A stretch of 64,000 nt of DNA from Cordia subcordata (lineage: Eukaryota > Streptophyta > Magnoliopsida > Boraginales > Cordiaceae). A program made the position numbers and the translations under genes. Positions 1 through 11,109 of the stretch are shown here, piece after piece; the stretch's first letter is position 1, and each line of letters opens with the position of its first letter. The DNA is taken from contig JAPTOF010000011.1 in the NCBI GenBank assembly GCA_028554755.1, positions 2,756,501 to 2,820,500 on the forward strand, given 5' to 3'. The notes under the pieces are model-generated. The model was given only the letters and a program-made list of their open reading frames with translations. It was not told the DNA's origin and searched no databases.

Positions 1-122
1 TTTCTTATTAGGCTTGGGCCACCATATGGATTATGGATTACGGACTATGTGTTGAGATTGGACTTGAATTGTGGACTTAGCCATATGTCTTGCAAGACAT
101 GTGCTAGACAGTTACTCCAAGA

Positions 123-230
123 GAATCCAAGTGATACAAGTAACTATAACTTGTATAAGAATTCAAGTCATACAAGTAACTACAATTTGCAAGAAAATTC
201 AAGTGATACAAGTAACTTTCAAGACGTGGC
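123..230 (+). repeat. 36-bp tandem repeat, three imperfect units
   Basis: Units start near 123, 159 and 195, each holding attcaagtgatacaagtaac or a close variant. The related minus-strand LTR at 9147-9932 has a single unit at the matching place, so the array is a local expansion upstream of the LTR TATA box. Confidence 0.85.
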
Positions 231-297
231 AAAGAATTACTACAAAGGTAAAGTTTTCCACATGGACCGATTACAAGGTCGGGCTGCCAAACTTTTC

Positions 298-307
298 TTA
301 TAAATAG
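298..307 (+). promoter_or_regulatory. TATA box of family-A LTR
   Basis: ttataaatag, followed by a cytosine-rich stretch typical of an LTR transcription start. The minus copy has ctataaatag at the homologous place (9605-9614). Confidence 0.6.
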
Positions 308-975
308 GCAAGACCTCTCACCATTTATACCATCCATTCTTGTACTTGATCTTTTCCATTTTGACAAAAGAATACTACAACACATAGTACATACATATTG
401 TATGGTTTTTCGCACAAGATTTTCAAGAGCATATTGTTAAGCTTCTTCCCACACAAAAGGCTATTCTTTCAAGATAAGTCTCTTCAATCATAGGTAAGAA
501 GACTAGGAATTCACCTTTTCTTTTTAAATAGACCTTCCACCTCCAATCCCCTGTCCCCCATAGTATTTGAACTTAGGACCACACATTTAGGTGAAGGCAG
601 TCTTAACCACTTAAGCTACTCCCTGATCTCGACTAGAATGTTGCCTTAAGTTTATCGGTGACACCCTTCTAATAAAATTTTTTTTTGGAAACCTTGTTCA
701 TAAGTGGGGACAAAGCTTGTGATGATGTGTAGCTTCTTCAAAGGCCCCACACTTTAAGAGGTAACATTTACACATTATTCAATGCAAGTTATGTTTTTCA
801 TGTCCTTAAGCATGTTATTGCATGTATTATGTGGTTATTTTGACTTTTTTAGCAAGTTTTCTTAGTAGAATTTTTTAAAATATGGAGTAGGATAGACCAC
901 ATGTAAAACTATCAATCTGACACCACCATGTCAAAAAAAAAGAGCGAATTGACCAACAAAGATAAAGCCAAACTC

Positions 976-2575
976 ACGAAGAACTCAAAGGTAGTAAACA
1001 TTATCCATTGTGCTTTAAATGAAACCAAGTATAATCGGGTTTGTAATTGTGAGTCGGCTAACAAAGTATAGGATATGCTTGAGATGTCTTATCAAGGCAC
1101 CAAGTAAAGGATACTAAAATAAGGTTATACATTCATGAGTATGAATTATTTAGGATGAAGTCTGGTAAGACATTAAATGAAGTGTATCAACAATTTGCCA
1201 AAATTGTTAGCAAATTGTTAACAACTTGAGTACATTGGCAAAAGATATCTGAATGATGAGTTAAATCAAAAAACACTATTTGCTTTGTCTAAAAAATATA
1301 AGCCTAAGGTTATCTCCATTAGAGAGTCTAAGGATTTGTCCTCTATGATGGTTCATGAGTTGATTTGCAACTTAGAGATGGAGGAACTTGTGCTTAATAA
1401 AGAGAAGCTTAGAGATAAAGAAGAAAGAAAGATAAATAAATCTCTAGCATTCGAAGCTATTTAGGAAGATGATGAAGATAGTGGTGATGACATGGCTATG
1501 ATAGCAAGAAACTTGAGAAGATTTATGATATTAGGAAAAGTGAAGAAAGGAGAGTCATGGAAAAAGAAAGGAAAAGAGAAGGTTGAAGATGAAGTATTTG
1601 CGTCATTTGCCAGAAACTGAGACACTTCAAAGAAAAATGCCTCAAATTTGTGAAAAAAGGAAAGAAAACTATGCAAACAACGTGCGATGAAGCAATTCAA
1701 GTAATAAGACCGAAAATGAAGAAGATAAAGAGCAATTGGTGAATTATGTATGTGTCATGGCCAGAAGTAAGGTAAATATTGATTCTCATAGCTCATCTAG
1801 TCATGATAGTCCTTTATTATTTCCTTATGTAAAGGAAATTAGTTAGGATGAATGGCATCATATTGCACTTGAATTTCAAGATGATCTTTCTAAAATATTT
1901 GACAAAAACAAAGATTTCAAAAAGTAAATGAAAGATCGTAAAAATGAAAATGAATTTTTGAAAATTGAAAATGAAAAGTTCAAATTAGTGGTTAATGTTC
2001 TCATGGAAGCTTTTGAAAATAATTTACTTGTTGAGGATGAAACATCTTATTTGAGAAATAAAATGAGAATTTGAGAAGTGAAGTTCAGATTTACAAAAGT
2101 TTTAGAAAGGATGAGTTGATTATTTATGAGGAGAACCTACATTTGCAACAAGAAAATTTTTACTTAACCAAAGAAAATAAGGATTTGAAAATAATTGTTG
2201 AAAAGTTTGTAAAAGGTAAAGAAACACATCGTGTTTTACTTGGTTCTCAACAAAAAGCTTTTGAAAAGAAGAAGTTCCTTTTGATCCGTCATCATCTAAA
2301 GCTTTTCACAAAAGAACTTTCATCAAAAGTTCTTCTAGTAGTAATGCATCTACATCTTATGTGAATCATGTCTCTACAAAAATAAATAGACGTCATTCTT
2401 ATATCATGTGTACTTATTGCGAAAAGAGAGGTTATACCTCCACTAAATGCAAAGTGAGAAAGCTATGTGAATTGAGAACTCTTGTGCTAGAATGAAAAAG
2501 GCCATGAAAAGAGCTAATCCCTAAGGACCAAATAGAAATTGAGTACCTAAAACCAAATGATTGCTCTTATTATAG
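976..2575 (+). pseudogene. gag: SIRE-type gag pseudogene
   Basis: Gag is the capsid/nucleocapsid polyprotein that forms the cytoplasmic particle and binds element RNA. From about 990 one frame reads NIIHCALNETKYNRV and, after a stop, DMLEMSYQGTK, the UBN2-like gag core of SIRE elements. A lysine- and glutamate-rich, coiled-coil-prone part follows (2071-2290, with VEKFVKGKE and LLGSQQKAFEKK). The zinc knuckle lies at about 2407-2448: C-x2-C-x4-Y-x4-C, with the expected histidine replaced by tyrosine (CAT to TAT). Several in-frame stops (for example the tag near 1070) and frameshifts break it. The N-terminus is missing or unrecognisable next to the family-A LTR. Confidence 0.75.
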
Positions 2576-3950
2576 GTAAATAAGTTACGATGCTTCAAAA
2601 GAAAAAATACTTGAAAAAGGAAGCATTGAAATCAAAGGTGCAATCACCGTTAAAGATGTTCTCAATATGGAAGGTTTGAAATTTAATTTACTCTCCATTA
2701 GTCAATTGTGTGATAGCAATTTTAATGTTATGTTCAAAGCTAATGCATGTTGTGTAATGAAATATGATGATGAAATATGATGTTGATGCTCTTATTGCCA
2801 AACGTGCGAGCAACGTGTATATATGTGGTTTCGATGATCTTGTGTGTCATAATGTGAAATGCTTATTCATTTTTAATGATGATATATGGCTTTGGTATAA
2901 ATGCTTAGGACATGCTAGTATGGATTTGCTTATGAATTTAAATAAGAAAAATCTTGTTCATGGTTTCCCTAATATGAAGTATTTTAAAAATGTTGTATGT
3001 GATGCTTGTGAACGTGGTAAACAACATAAATTGTCTTCTAAACCAATCAATGAGTTGTTGCCACTAAAGCTTTGGAACTTTTTCAAGTGGATTTATTTGG
3101 ACGAATGAGTGTTGCTAGTCTTGGATGTGCACGTTTTGGGTTTGTTCTTGTTGATGGTTATACTAGATATATTTAGGTCATATTTCTTGTATCAAAAGGT
3201 GAAACCTTTAATGAATTTGCAAGATTTTGCAAAAGAATGGAAAATGACAAGGGTTATGTTACAAAGAGCATTCATAGTGATAAAAGTAAAGAATTTATGA
3301 ATGCATTCTTTGATGAATTGTGTGAATTGCATGGCATTGAGCTTACTTCTGGGCTCCCTGCATGCCTTAACAAAATGGGGTTGTTAAGAGGAGGAAGAAT
3401 CAGACCGTACAAGAAATGACAAGAACAATATTGCAATGAACGTGGCTTGCCCACATATTTATGAGTTGAAGTGGTAAATACTTTATGCTATGTGCTAAAA
3501 CCAAATATTGTCTACTTTATGCTATGTGCTGATTAGACCTTTCTTCAAGAAAACTCCTTATGAATTGTGGAATGGAAAAAAACCAAATATTGTCTACTTC
3601 AAGGTCTTTGGTTGCAAATGCTATATACTAAATACAAATGACCAACTAGGTAAGTTTGAATCCAAATCATACGAAGATATCTTTGTTGGGCATTCAATTA
3701 AAAGGCTTATAGAGTGTTTATCAAACAAGATTGCATTAGTGAAGAATCTATGCATGTCAAATTTGATGAGACTAACCCTTTTAGATCGAGAAAGGAAAAT
3801 GATGATGTTGCAGGTGAATTGCAATTAATGCTAGGAGATCAAAACACTACAAATCATCAAAAAGAAAATAAAAATCACAATAAAAATGACCCATCCCCTC
3901 AAGAACAAATGAACGAACGAAGCTAATCATGAAGAAGAAGATGAGTCAAC
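2576..3950 (+). pseudogene. pol: SIRE-type pol fragment: GAG-pre-integrase and integrase, protease lost
   Basis: Integrase inserts the element cDNA into nuclear DNA. A KDVLNMEGLKFNLLSISQLC-like stretch at about 2650-2710 is what normally follows the copia protease, but the DSG protease core itself is absent. The GAG-pre-integrase region (about 2887-3090) has WYKCLGHAS where families have WHKRLGHA, so a zinc-binding histidine is lost. The integrase core follows in broken frames: VDLFGR-like, then FVLVDGYTRYI and IHSDKSKEF (second Asp kept). The Asn-Gly-rich stretch carrying the catalytic Glu is garbled near 3380-3410. IRPFFKKTPYELWNGKKPN at about 3530-3590 is the usual copia integrase tail. 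Confidence 0.75.
3478..3598 (+). repeat. Local templated duplication inside integrase tail
   Basis: tactttatgctatgtgct occurs near 3478 and again near 3515. Between them lies a copy of aaaccaaatattgtctact whose other copy is near 3580. The arrangement looks like a replication template switch that copied a downstream stretch back upstream; it disrupts the frame. Confidence 0.7.
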
Positions 3951-4089
3951 AACTATTGGGAACAAAGACTTGACAAGAGCATGGAAATTTGTAAAGAGTC
4001 ATCCAATTGAACACTTTATTAGTGATCCAAATAAAGGGGTAAGAACAAGAGGTAATGTGAATAATTTTTTTGAATATCATGCATTCTTA

Positions 4090-5618
4090 TCTCATATTGA
4101 TCCAAAATGCATGGATGATACTTTGAATAATAATGATTGGATTATGGTTATGCAAGATGACTTGAATCAAATTTAAATGGGCATTTAGAAATAAACTTCA
4201 TAAAAATGGTACGAGTGTGACAAATAAAGCTAGATTGGTTGCTCAAGGATATAATCAAAATGGGGAAATTGATTATGATGAGACATATACACCCGTAGCA
4301 TGACTTGAATCTATTTTTATGCTACTTGCTTTTGCATTTTTCATGGGTTTCAAACTTTATCAAGTGGATGTTAAAAGTGCTTTTCTAAATGGTTTTACCA
4401 AAGAAGAGATTTATGTTGAACAACTACCCAGTTTTGAAGATTCTCAATTTCCAAATCATGTTTACAAATTAGAAAAGGCTTTACATGGTTTAAAACAAGC
4501 CCTACGTGCATGGTATGAACGTTTAAGTGGTTTTCCTATGCAAAAAGGTTTCGAAAGAGTAGAATAGATTCCACTTTATTCATTAAACGTGAAGGCAATG
4601 AAGTGTTACTTGTACAAATATATGTTGATGATGTCATTTTCGGTGCTACTAAGATGTCTTTGTGTGAGAATTTTGCAAAATGCATGCACCATTGATGATG
4701 CCATTTTTGGTGCTACAACATGTCTTTATGTGAGAATTTTGCAAAATGCCTGCACCAAGATTCGAGATGAGTGTGATGGATGAATTGCATTTCTTCCTTG
4801 GATTGCAAATTAAGGGAATAAAGGATGAAATCTTTGTCAACCAAATAGGGTACATTAAAGAATTGCTAAAAAGGTTTGGTTTGGAAGACGTAAAAGAAAT
4901 TTTTATACCAATGAGTCCACATAGAAGCTTGACAAGAACAAAAGAGGTAAATTGGTAGATGAAAGGAAACATTGAGGTATGATTGGTAGCCTAATTTATC
5001 TTACTATCTCTAGACCAAATATTATGTTTGATGTATGTTTATGTGCTCAATTTCAATTGTCAATCAAAGAATCTCACCTATTTTCCGTAAAAAGGATTTT
5101 TGTTATATTAAAGGTATATCTAACCTTGGCTTGTTATATTCGAAAGAAATATCTGTTGAGCTTGTAGGGTATTCGGATGCGGAATTTTCCAAATGCAAAA
5201 TGGATAGAAAGAGTACGAGTAGAATTTGCCAATTTCTTGGGCAATCTCTAGTTTCTTGGTCAAGCCTGAAACAAAAATAATGTTGAAACATCCACAACTG
5301 AAGCCGAATACATCGTCGTAGGTAATTATGTTGCTCAAATTTTTTGGATGAAGCAAAATCTACCTGATTAAGATCTTAATTTTGACAATACACTTATTTA
5401 TTGTGATAACACTAGTGCTATAAATTTGGCTCGTAATTCTATTCACCATTCACGAACTAAGAATATTGAGATCATATATCATTTATATGCTAAAAGGTGA
5501 TATTAGCCTTGAATTTGTAAGTACAAACAATCAATTAGTTGATATTTTTAAAAAACCCTTGCATGGAAATAGATTTTGTATGTTTAGAAGAAATTTCAGA
5601 ATATTTGAGCTTGACTGA
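4090..5618 (+). pseudogene. pol: SIRE-type reverse transcriptase and RNase H pseudogene
   Basis: RT copies element RNA to DNA inside the particle; RNase H removes the RNA strand. NNDWIMVMQDDLNQI at about 4130 opens the RVT_2 domain. Then come KARLVAQGYNQNGEIDYDETYTPVA (4230-4300), YQVDVKSAFLNG (4351-4390) and the catalytic YVDD at 4621-4632. A 67-bp tandem duplication immediately after YVDD throws the frame. RNase H is recognisable from GSLIYLTISRPNIMFDV (4981) through YSDAEFSKCKMDRKSTSR (about 5170), TEAEYI (5300) and CDNTSAINLARN (5400), ending near 5618. Multiple stops make it inactive. Confidence 0.85.
4625..4757 (+). repeat. 67-bp tandem duplication across the RT YVDD region
   Basis: Unit 1 is 4625-4691 and unit 2 is 4692-4757. 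Both run from ttgatgatg through tttgcaaaatgc to tgcacca. The unit length is not a multiple of three, so RT is frameshifted. The units differ at several bases, so the event is old. Confidence 0.85.
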
Positions 5619-6065
5619 ATATTTTTTATACTTAATTGTGAGTATGAATGTGTTTTTGAGTAGTTTGAATAAACCTTGCCTGAATATTGATGCTCTGATG
5701 TGAAATTATGTGGTGTAGAGCAAGTAAGTGCATTGCATGTTGAAAAACAACACTTTTTTCACTAACGTGAGACCCCCTTTCAGATCTGGGTGATTGAATA
5801 AGGTCTACTAGAAAAGGATTTTCGCAAACACACTGTCGAGTGCATTTTTTCTTATTTCAGGCAACCCCTGCATCATGCTGGGCGATCGGAAGCGATGTCG
5901 ATAAAAATAAAATAGGTAACTTTTCAAATTCTTATTTTAACCCAAACTCTATTCATTCCTTCCATACGTTATTTTTTCTCAAGAACTCACCTTAAAACTC
6001 AAAATTCTTCTACTCAAAACTAGTTTTCTCCAGATTTCATCAAACCCATCTTCAAAACTTTCATT

Positions 6066-6841
6066 CTACCAATCACAATCATTATGAAGAGGGGTCAATC
6101 TTTGCGGGGAAAGAAGAGGAAGAAGAGTGCCACCAAGAAGGCTCCCAAACCATTTGAAAGCGGAACCGTTAAGATTTTCGATATGAAGTTCTTGAAGCAA
6201 AGGATGTTGGCACCCCAAGAGTTGCAAGATTTTAGATTTGTGGACTTGATTATCTATCAAGGTTGGTTACACTATTGCATTTTATCTAAGAAAATTTATA
6301 AAAATCTTGTTCACCAATTTTACTATAATATGTCGTATAGTAGAGAGGGTGGGTTTTGAACCACAATCATATTCACTGAGAAATTGTCTACTGAAACTTT
6401 TCATTTGCCTACACAATGAAGAGCATTTCCTATTTTTAGTGCTAAGGGTTTTCCATTTGGTGTTACTGATGAATTTAAGGAGAATATGATTAACTACATA
6501 TGGGAAGGTATTGGTCAACTATAACATAATAAATTTCCTAAAATCCCATCAATTGCTTATACAAAAGAGAATTTTTAAACTTTGTCAAGACAAACATAGC
6601 CTTAGGAGTGATGGAAGAAGAATAAGAAATGAGAAATATTAAAAAGCATGGTATAGGATATGAGAAAGCAAGAGGAGATAATATAGAAGAAGCTACATAC
6701 ACCGTAATAGTAAGGAGATCATTGGAGGATTTTGGTACTCAATATGCTAGTAAAAGTGAAGCCTCTAGTAGTCAAAGTCTTTCTACACTTATGGATGTGT
6801 TGCCAGAAATCAAGGATAATTTCAAGAATGTGAAGGAGTGA
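6066..6841 (+). pseudogene. SIRE 3' extra ORF (env-like / putative plant transposon protein region)
   Basis: Between RNase H and the 3' LTR, an open stretch starts at the ATG near 6084 with a basic N-terminus (MKRGQSLRGKKRKKSATKK), then KFLKQRMLAPQELQDFRFVD, a tyrosine-rich part (VHQFYYNMSYSREGGF) and, after frame changes, FGVTDEFKENMINYIWEG and MRNIKKHGIGYEKARGD. Such post-pol ORFs are typical of SIRE-lineage elements. I associate this one with the putative plant transposon protein family found beside retroelements, from memory only. No signal peptide or clear membrane helix is visible, so I would not call it an envelope protein. The remainder of 5619-7355 shows no other coding signal. Confidence 0.5.
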
Positions 6842-7355
6842 CAATCCACTATTGAGGCTACATTGAAGAGTTTGGTTGACTACATCCACCCTTTACACCC
6901 TTCTTTTATTTGTTTTCAGAAACAGCACTTTCTTTATTTTATGAATTTGAACAATTCTCCTTTTGCATGCATTTGCATATTACTTGAATCTCTCTTTAGT
7001 TAACTTTGGCATATGGACGATTATCAATAATTTTACTTTGATTTAATCTTGCTTTCATGATTCGTTAATATATTTTGATGATACAAAAAGGGAGAGAAAG
7101 TATAATATGTGATTGTGCTTGTGATATGAATGTGCAGTGCTTGGGATACGATTGTGGTGATATACATGTGATTATATGTGATATATTGTGTTTGTGATTA
7201 TGTTGGTGATATAATGGATTGATATACCTATTAGAAGATGCATACATTAAGGAGGAGCCATGATATCCCATTAATCTTAAAGCATCCATAGCATATCCTC
7301 AGGGGAAGTTCATAAATGCATTCATCTTATAATCACATATAGGTTTGTCACTATC

Positions 7356-7368
7356 AAAATGGGGAGAT
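7356..7368 (+). other. Polypurine tract of the SIRE-type element
   Basis: aaaatggggagat directly precedes tgttagcattg, the LTR start. This is the plus-strand primer site for reverse transcription. Confidence 0.75.
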
Positions 7369-8882
7369 TGTTAGCATTGTCACTTTAATTATATATATAT
7401 TGATGATGAGTTATAGAAGATATGTGATTACTATACTCAACATATACTTGTTATGAATGTATGTGTGATGAATGATTGATATGGATCATACATGAAATGA
7501 ATGGTTGATATGTGATTGCTATTTTAATTAATATGTTGATGAACTGTTTATTGTGAGACTCAGCTTCATCAATAGTTGAGTTAGCAATGGAATGATTGTG
7601 TAAGATCAATTATGATTCTTGAATTTATAGAAGCTATCAGTGTTACTAATGTAATTATTGAGTTGAGCCATCAAAGAATGAATAAGCATTGGAAGAAGAT
7701 CATTCATCACCCCAGACTCAAGTGTGCTCAATTGTTCAACCTTTGAATACTTTAAGAGGTTTGATAACCTAAGGATTGAGATGAAAGGCATAAGAGGCAT
7801 GGACATAGATATATGTTTCTAAGGTTGCCTTACTTGTGTGCTTCTTATCTTGATTAGGTTTAAAGATTATGATATTATGTTCTCTAAAAATATTTTTAGA
7901 AACAATTCATGTTTTTCAAAATGTTTTAATAACCAAACATGTTTTATGAACTTGTTTTTTGAGAACTAATCATAAACAAAAGTGGTTTGTTGCAAAACTA
8001 TAAGACCGTTGTCGGTAAACTGTTTTGGGCCGACCGGATGAGTAAATACCCTACCCAATAGTAGGAATTGAGTTGGGCATGGTAAGTCCCTACCAAGCGA
8101 CTAGACGTGATCTAGCACTCCTGGATGAAATCGACATGTTGATTGATGGGCGACGCTTGCCAGGTGATCGGCATGTTTGTACCTCGACTAGATCGCATTA
8201 TTTTTGAAAATCTTGTCTAAAACTAGCCGTTATTCATAATATTTTCATTCCATACTTATTCTAAAAGATTTTAAAATTATTTTTGGTCAAAGATTTTTTT
8301 TGCGTCTAATAGCTATATTTCAAAGAGAGCATATATCATATAACTTTCTTTTTATTCAAGCCCTTTTTTTTACAAGAGAGAAAACAACACAACGTGAAAA
8401 AGCCATTAGAGCTTTCATCTTTCAAAGGCAATCATAGGCCATTGTGTTGTAACTCTTATAGTGGCTTTGTGCATTACTTTTCATGAGATTATACTTGTAA
8501 ATCATTATATCAAACACTTGAGAGCTGGGAATTTAGGTAGAATACATTTGATGTGAGAAAAAACAAAATTGTTCAAACTAGGTTTCTTGATTCAGATAGA
8601 ATCAAGGTGTTGTACATTGGCTAATGATTCGCCAATTTGTGAAAACCATGGGTTATAGTGGAGACAATTGAAATTCTCGAGTGGGATGCTTAAGGAGTGG
8701 AGGTAGACTTGGTGCCCAAACTACAATAAATCGTTTGTCTCTTGATTTATTGCTTTTGCTTTATTCATTATATTTGATTCATTGATTAGTGCAACAACTT
8801 CAACAACTACACACCCTAATTTGAAAAAGTTCAATATTTCTACAAGATCTATTCACTCCATAGAGTTAGCTTGCCACCCACA
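7369..8882 (+). mobile_element. 3' LTR of the SIRE-type element
   Basis: Starts tgttagcattgtcac right after the purine tract and ends near gttagcttgccacccaca. It matches 25001-26672 along most of its length, for example at ggcataagaggcatggac, at the tctaatagctat promoter region and at the end gctagcttgccacca. About 1.5 kb long. No open frame of interest. Confidence 0.8.
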
Positions 8883-9146
8883 TCATCAATTTAATCAAAT
8901 TTACATGCTAAAACCTCCCCTTACATGTGCAAAAAAATTATATACTTTCATGATCATACTAGACAAGATAAGGATATATGTATAAGATGCATGAATAAGT
9001 AATAAGAAACAATAAATAAATAAATAAATAAAAAGGACATGCCTGTGAATGAAGAGATTAGAGAACGTACCTTAATAGTATAAGATATTGGTATACATAA
9101 TTAGAAAGGGAAAGAAAAAAGAAGGGGAAAAAGGCTAACCTCTCTT
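8883..9146. other. Unassigned AT-rich spacer with a short microsatellite
   Basis: Lies between the SIRE LTR and the minus-strand family-A-like LTR. Holds an (AAAT)n-type microsatellite at about 9011-9032. No coding or RNA signal seen. Confidence 0.5.
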
Positions 9147-9932
9147 TGTTGGATTTATAGTTTTACATGTGGTTTACCTAGTCCATATTTTCAAAAATTT
9201 TTACTAAGAAAATAAGCTAGGAAAGCAGAAATAACCACATAGCACAAAAAAGAACATGCTAAAGGACATATAGAACATAACTTGTATTGTGTAATATGTA
9301 AAGCTAACCTTTTGAAGTGTAGGGCCTGTGGAGAAGCTATATATTGTCATAAGTTTTGTCCCCTCTCGTAAACAAGGCCTCCAAAAATTTTTGCCAGATG
9401 ACTTCCTAGTCTTCTTCCCTATGATTGAAGAGACCTATCTTGAAAGAATAGCTTTTTGTGTAGGAAGAAGCTTAATGATATGCTCTTGAAAATTCTCTAG
9501 CAAAAACCATACAATAAGTGTGTATTATGTGTTGTAGTATTCTCTTGCCAAAATGGAAGAGATCGACTACAAAGAATGGTATGGCATAAGGTGTAGGGTC
9601 TTGACTATTTATAGAACAAGTTTGACACCCCAACCTTGTAAATTTTCCATGTGGGAAAACTTCACCTTTGTAGTAAATCTTTGCCATATGTCTTGAAAGT
9701 TACATATACCACTTGAATTTACTTGTAGTGACTTTCTACCACATGTCTTGCAAACCATAGGTCAAGTCCACAACTCAAGCCTAACACATAGTCCATAATC
9801 TATGTGTAGGCCCAAGCCCAATAAGAAACCATCCAAAACCAATTACATTATTTGGGCCCTAAAAAAACCCAATCCCAGCTCCAAGCTTTAGCCCAAATAG
9901 GGTACTACCATATTATGTAATTTTCTCTTTCA
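9147..9932 (-). mobile_element. Family-A-like LTR, minus orientation
   Basis: In the minus sense it runs from tgaaagagaaaatta (9932) to aaatccaaca (9147). It parallels 1-922 in inverted orientation: ggcttgggcc near 9820, TATA box at 9605-9614, and the catgtaaaacta tail near 9165. No partner LTR, PBS or coding DNA of the same family lies next to it, so it behaves as a solo or truncated LTR. I could not find a convincing target duplication. Confidence 0.6.
9605..9614 (-). promoter_or_regulatory. TATA box of minus family-A-like LTR
   Basis: ctataaatag on the minus strand, homologous to the box at 298-307. Confidence 0.55.
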
Positions 9933-9936
9933 AGAT

Positions 9937-11096
9937 TGCTCTTTAAAAGTCATCTGACTAGGGAAGGCACCAGAAAGACACAATTAACGTTGGCTTCCAA
10001 AAATGACCAAAAATGTCCTTGCCAAAACTAGGCAACATAATGACCATTTCTCAACTTTGATCTATTCCACCAAAAGACCAAAGCTGTACTCCAAGGATAA
10101 TTGTTGTTGCCTATTTAGGTAATCACAAATTATTGCAACCTTTGTCTCTAATCTACTAAGTAACCAACCATAATACCCCTCTATGTATACCCATAGCTAA
10201 AGCCGGTTCTTTGGCCTTTGTACTATCACCTCCTTAGCTACATTTTTTCCATTGAGTCTCTTGTCCTATAAAAAATTCATCCTTGGCCATAGATCCTTGA
10301 TCTTGGGAGTAATCCTCAAACCAAATGACTGATATACCTATAAAGATAGTATCACTATATCTAGATTTAGTTGATCAATTGGACAATCACAAGGGGGCAC
10401 ATTGATTCCATTTTACATATGTATGTTCTAACTAATTAGAACTTGTCACTCATACAAGGCTACTGACCCTAATAAAATAAGATCTTACCCATAGTGAATC
10501 AAAGCAGCAAGTCTTAACTTTGTCTATTCATCCACATATGCTCAAGATTAAGAGTATTGGTCACTTAGTAACAGTTAGTGTCTTGTTTTCTTTCTTTGAT
10601 AGTACGTCTATAGAAAAACGTACTCACAGTGGTCCTGTCCAATGCGTAACACATGCATTATTGAGACAAGTCTGGAAATCCTTCCAATGACCTAGGTAGA
10701 TCACCCTCAACGAGGAGACTTGTTTGTTGTAACCTTATTTTGGTAGAGTGACCAATACTACCATCTAGTTGTGGACTTAATTTATGACATGATTAAATCT
10801 AGACTTGGACCTACTGTGCATCTAGTCTTACTGTACACTCAAGTCATTATTTCAAGTCAAGGGACTTTTATACATGCGTCAATAAAACATACTAGAGATA
10901 ATATGCAAGAAACTCATAATGCCATTTATAAAATGATTATACATTGTTTAACATCCAAAATATCACATACATTGATCTTTAAGGCATACTAATACCAACA
11001 ATCTCCCAGAGATAACATGCAAGAAACAATGATTGGACATTGTTTAACATCCAAAATATCATATTCAAGTTAACTTTAGGGCATACATATCCCAAC
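9937..11096 (-). mobile_element. 3' LTR of the Tork-like copia element
   Basis: Begins (minus sense) TGTTGGGATATGTATGCC at 11096, directly after a purine-rich tract, and ends near GAGCA at about 9937. The left boundary is less certain because it abuts another LTR. The region has no coding signal. Confidence 0.6.
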
Positions 11097-11103
11097 AATC
11101 TCC
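10894..11103 (-). repeat. Direct duplication of the LTR start plus purine tract
   Basis: 10894-11007 and 11008-11103 are imperfect copies. Each contains agagataa, tgcaagaaa, cattgtttaacatccaaaat, then a gcata-rich stretch and ccaacaatctcc. So the LTR terminus with its adjacent purine tract occurs twice in tandem. Confidence 0.75.
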
Positions 11104-11109
11104 TACTTG
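11097..11109 (-). other. Polypurine tract of the Tork-like element
   Basis: GCAAGTAGGAGAT on the minus strand, immediately before TGTTGGG. Confidence 0.65.

Larger units (their letters stand above)
1..922 (+). mobile_element. Ty1/copia-like LTR (family A), left end outside window
   Basis: Non-coding LTR-like DNA. Its reverse complement matches 9147-9932 over most of its length, including the start (rich in ggcttgggcc and ggactatgtgt), the TATA region and the tail with catgtaaaacta. The likely right end is the tgaca at 918-922, by comparison with ccaaca at the end of the minus copy. The short reading frames in it are not genes. It directly abuts the SIRE-type gag region, whose own 5' LTR is missing. 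Superfamily assignment is inferred from size and layout, not from coding sequence. Confidence 0.6.
923..8882 (+). mobile_element. SIRE-type Ty1/copia retrotransposon, degenerate, lacking its 5' LTR
   Basis: Order on the + strand: gag (UBN2-like and coiled segment, then a zinc knuckle), remnants after the protease, GAG-pre-integrase, integrase, reverse transcriptase, RNase H, an additional 3' reading region, a purine tract and a 3' LTR. The order integrase before RT is that of Ty1/copia. The long gag with a coiled C-terminal part and the extra 3' ORF are the marks of the SIRE (Sirevirus) lineage. Neither a 5' LTR nor a primer-binding site is present: a foreign LTR ends where they should lie. 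Every domain carries stops or frameshifts. Confidence 0.85.

Noticed and set aside
49..415. Overlapping open frames near the left edge as a small gene
   Set aside because: They arise from a 36-bp tandem repeat, whose unit length is a multiple of three, within LTR sequence.
6084..6841. Retroviral-type envelope gene in the SIRE element
   Set aside because: No signal peptide, no clear transmembrane segment and no furin-type site seen; described only as the post-pol ORF typical of this lineage.
8782..8985. Open frame across the end of the SIRE LTR as a gene start
   Set aside because: It straddles the LTR boundary, has no homology to SIRE gag and no PBS follows.
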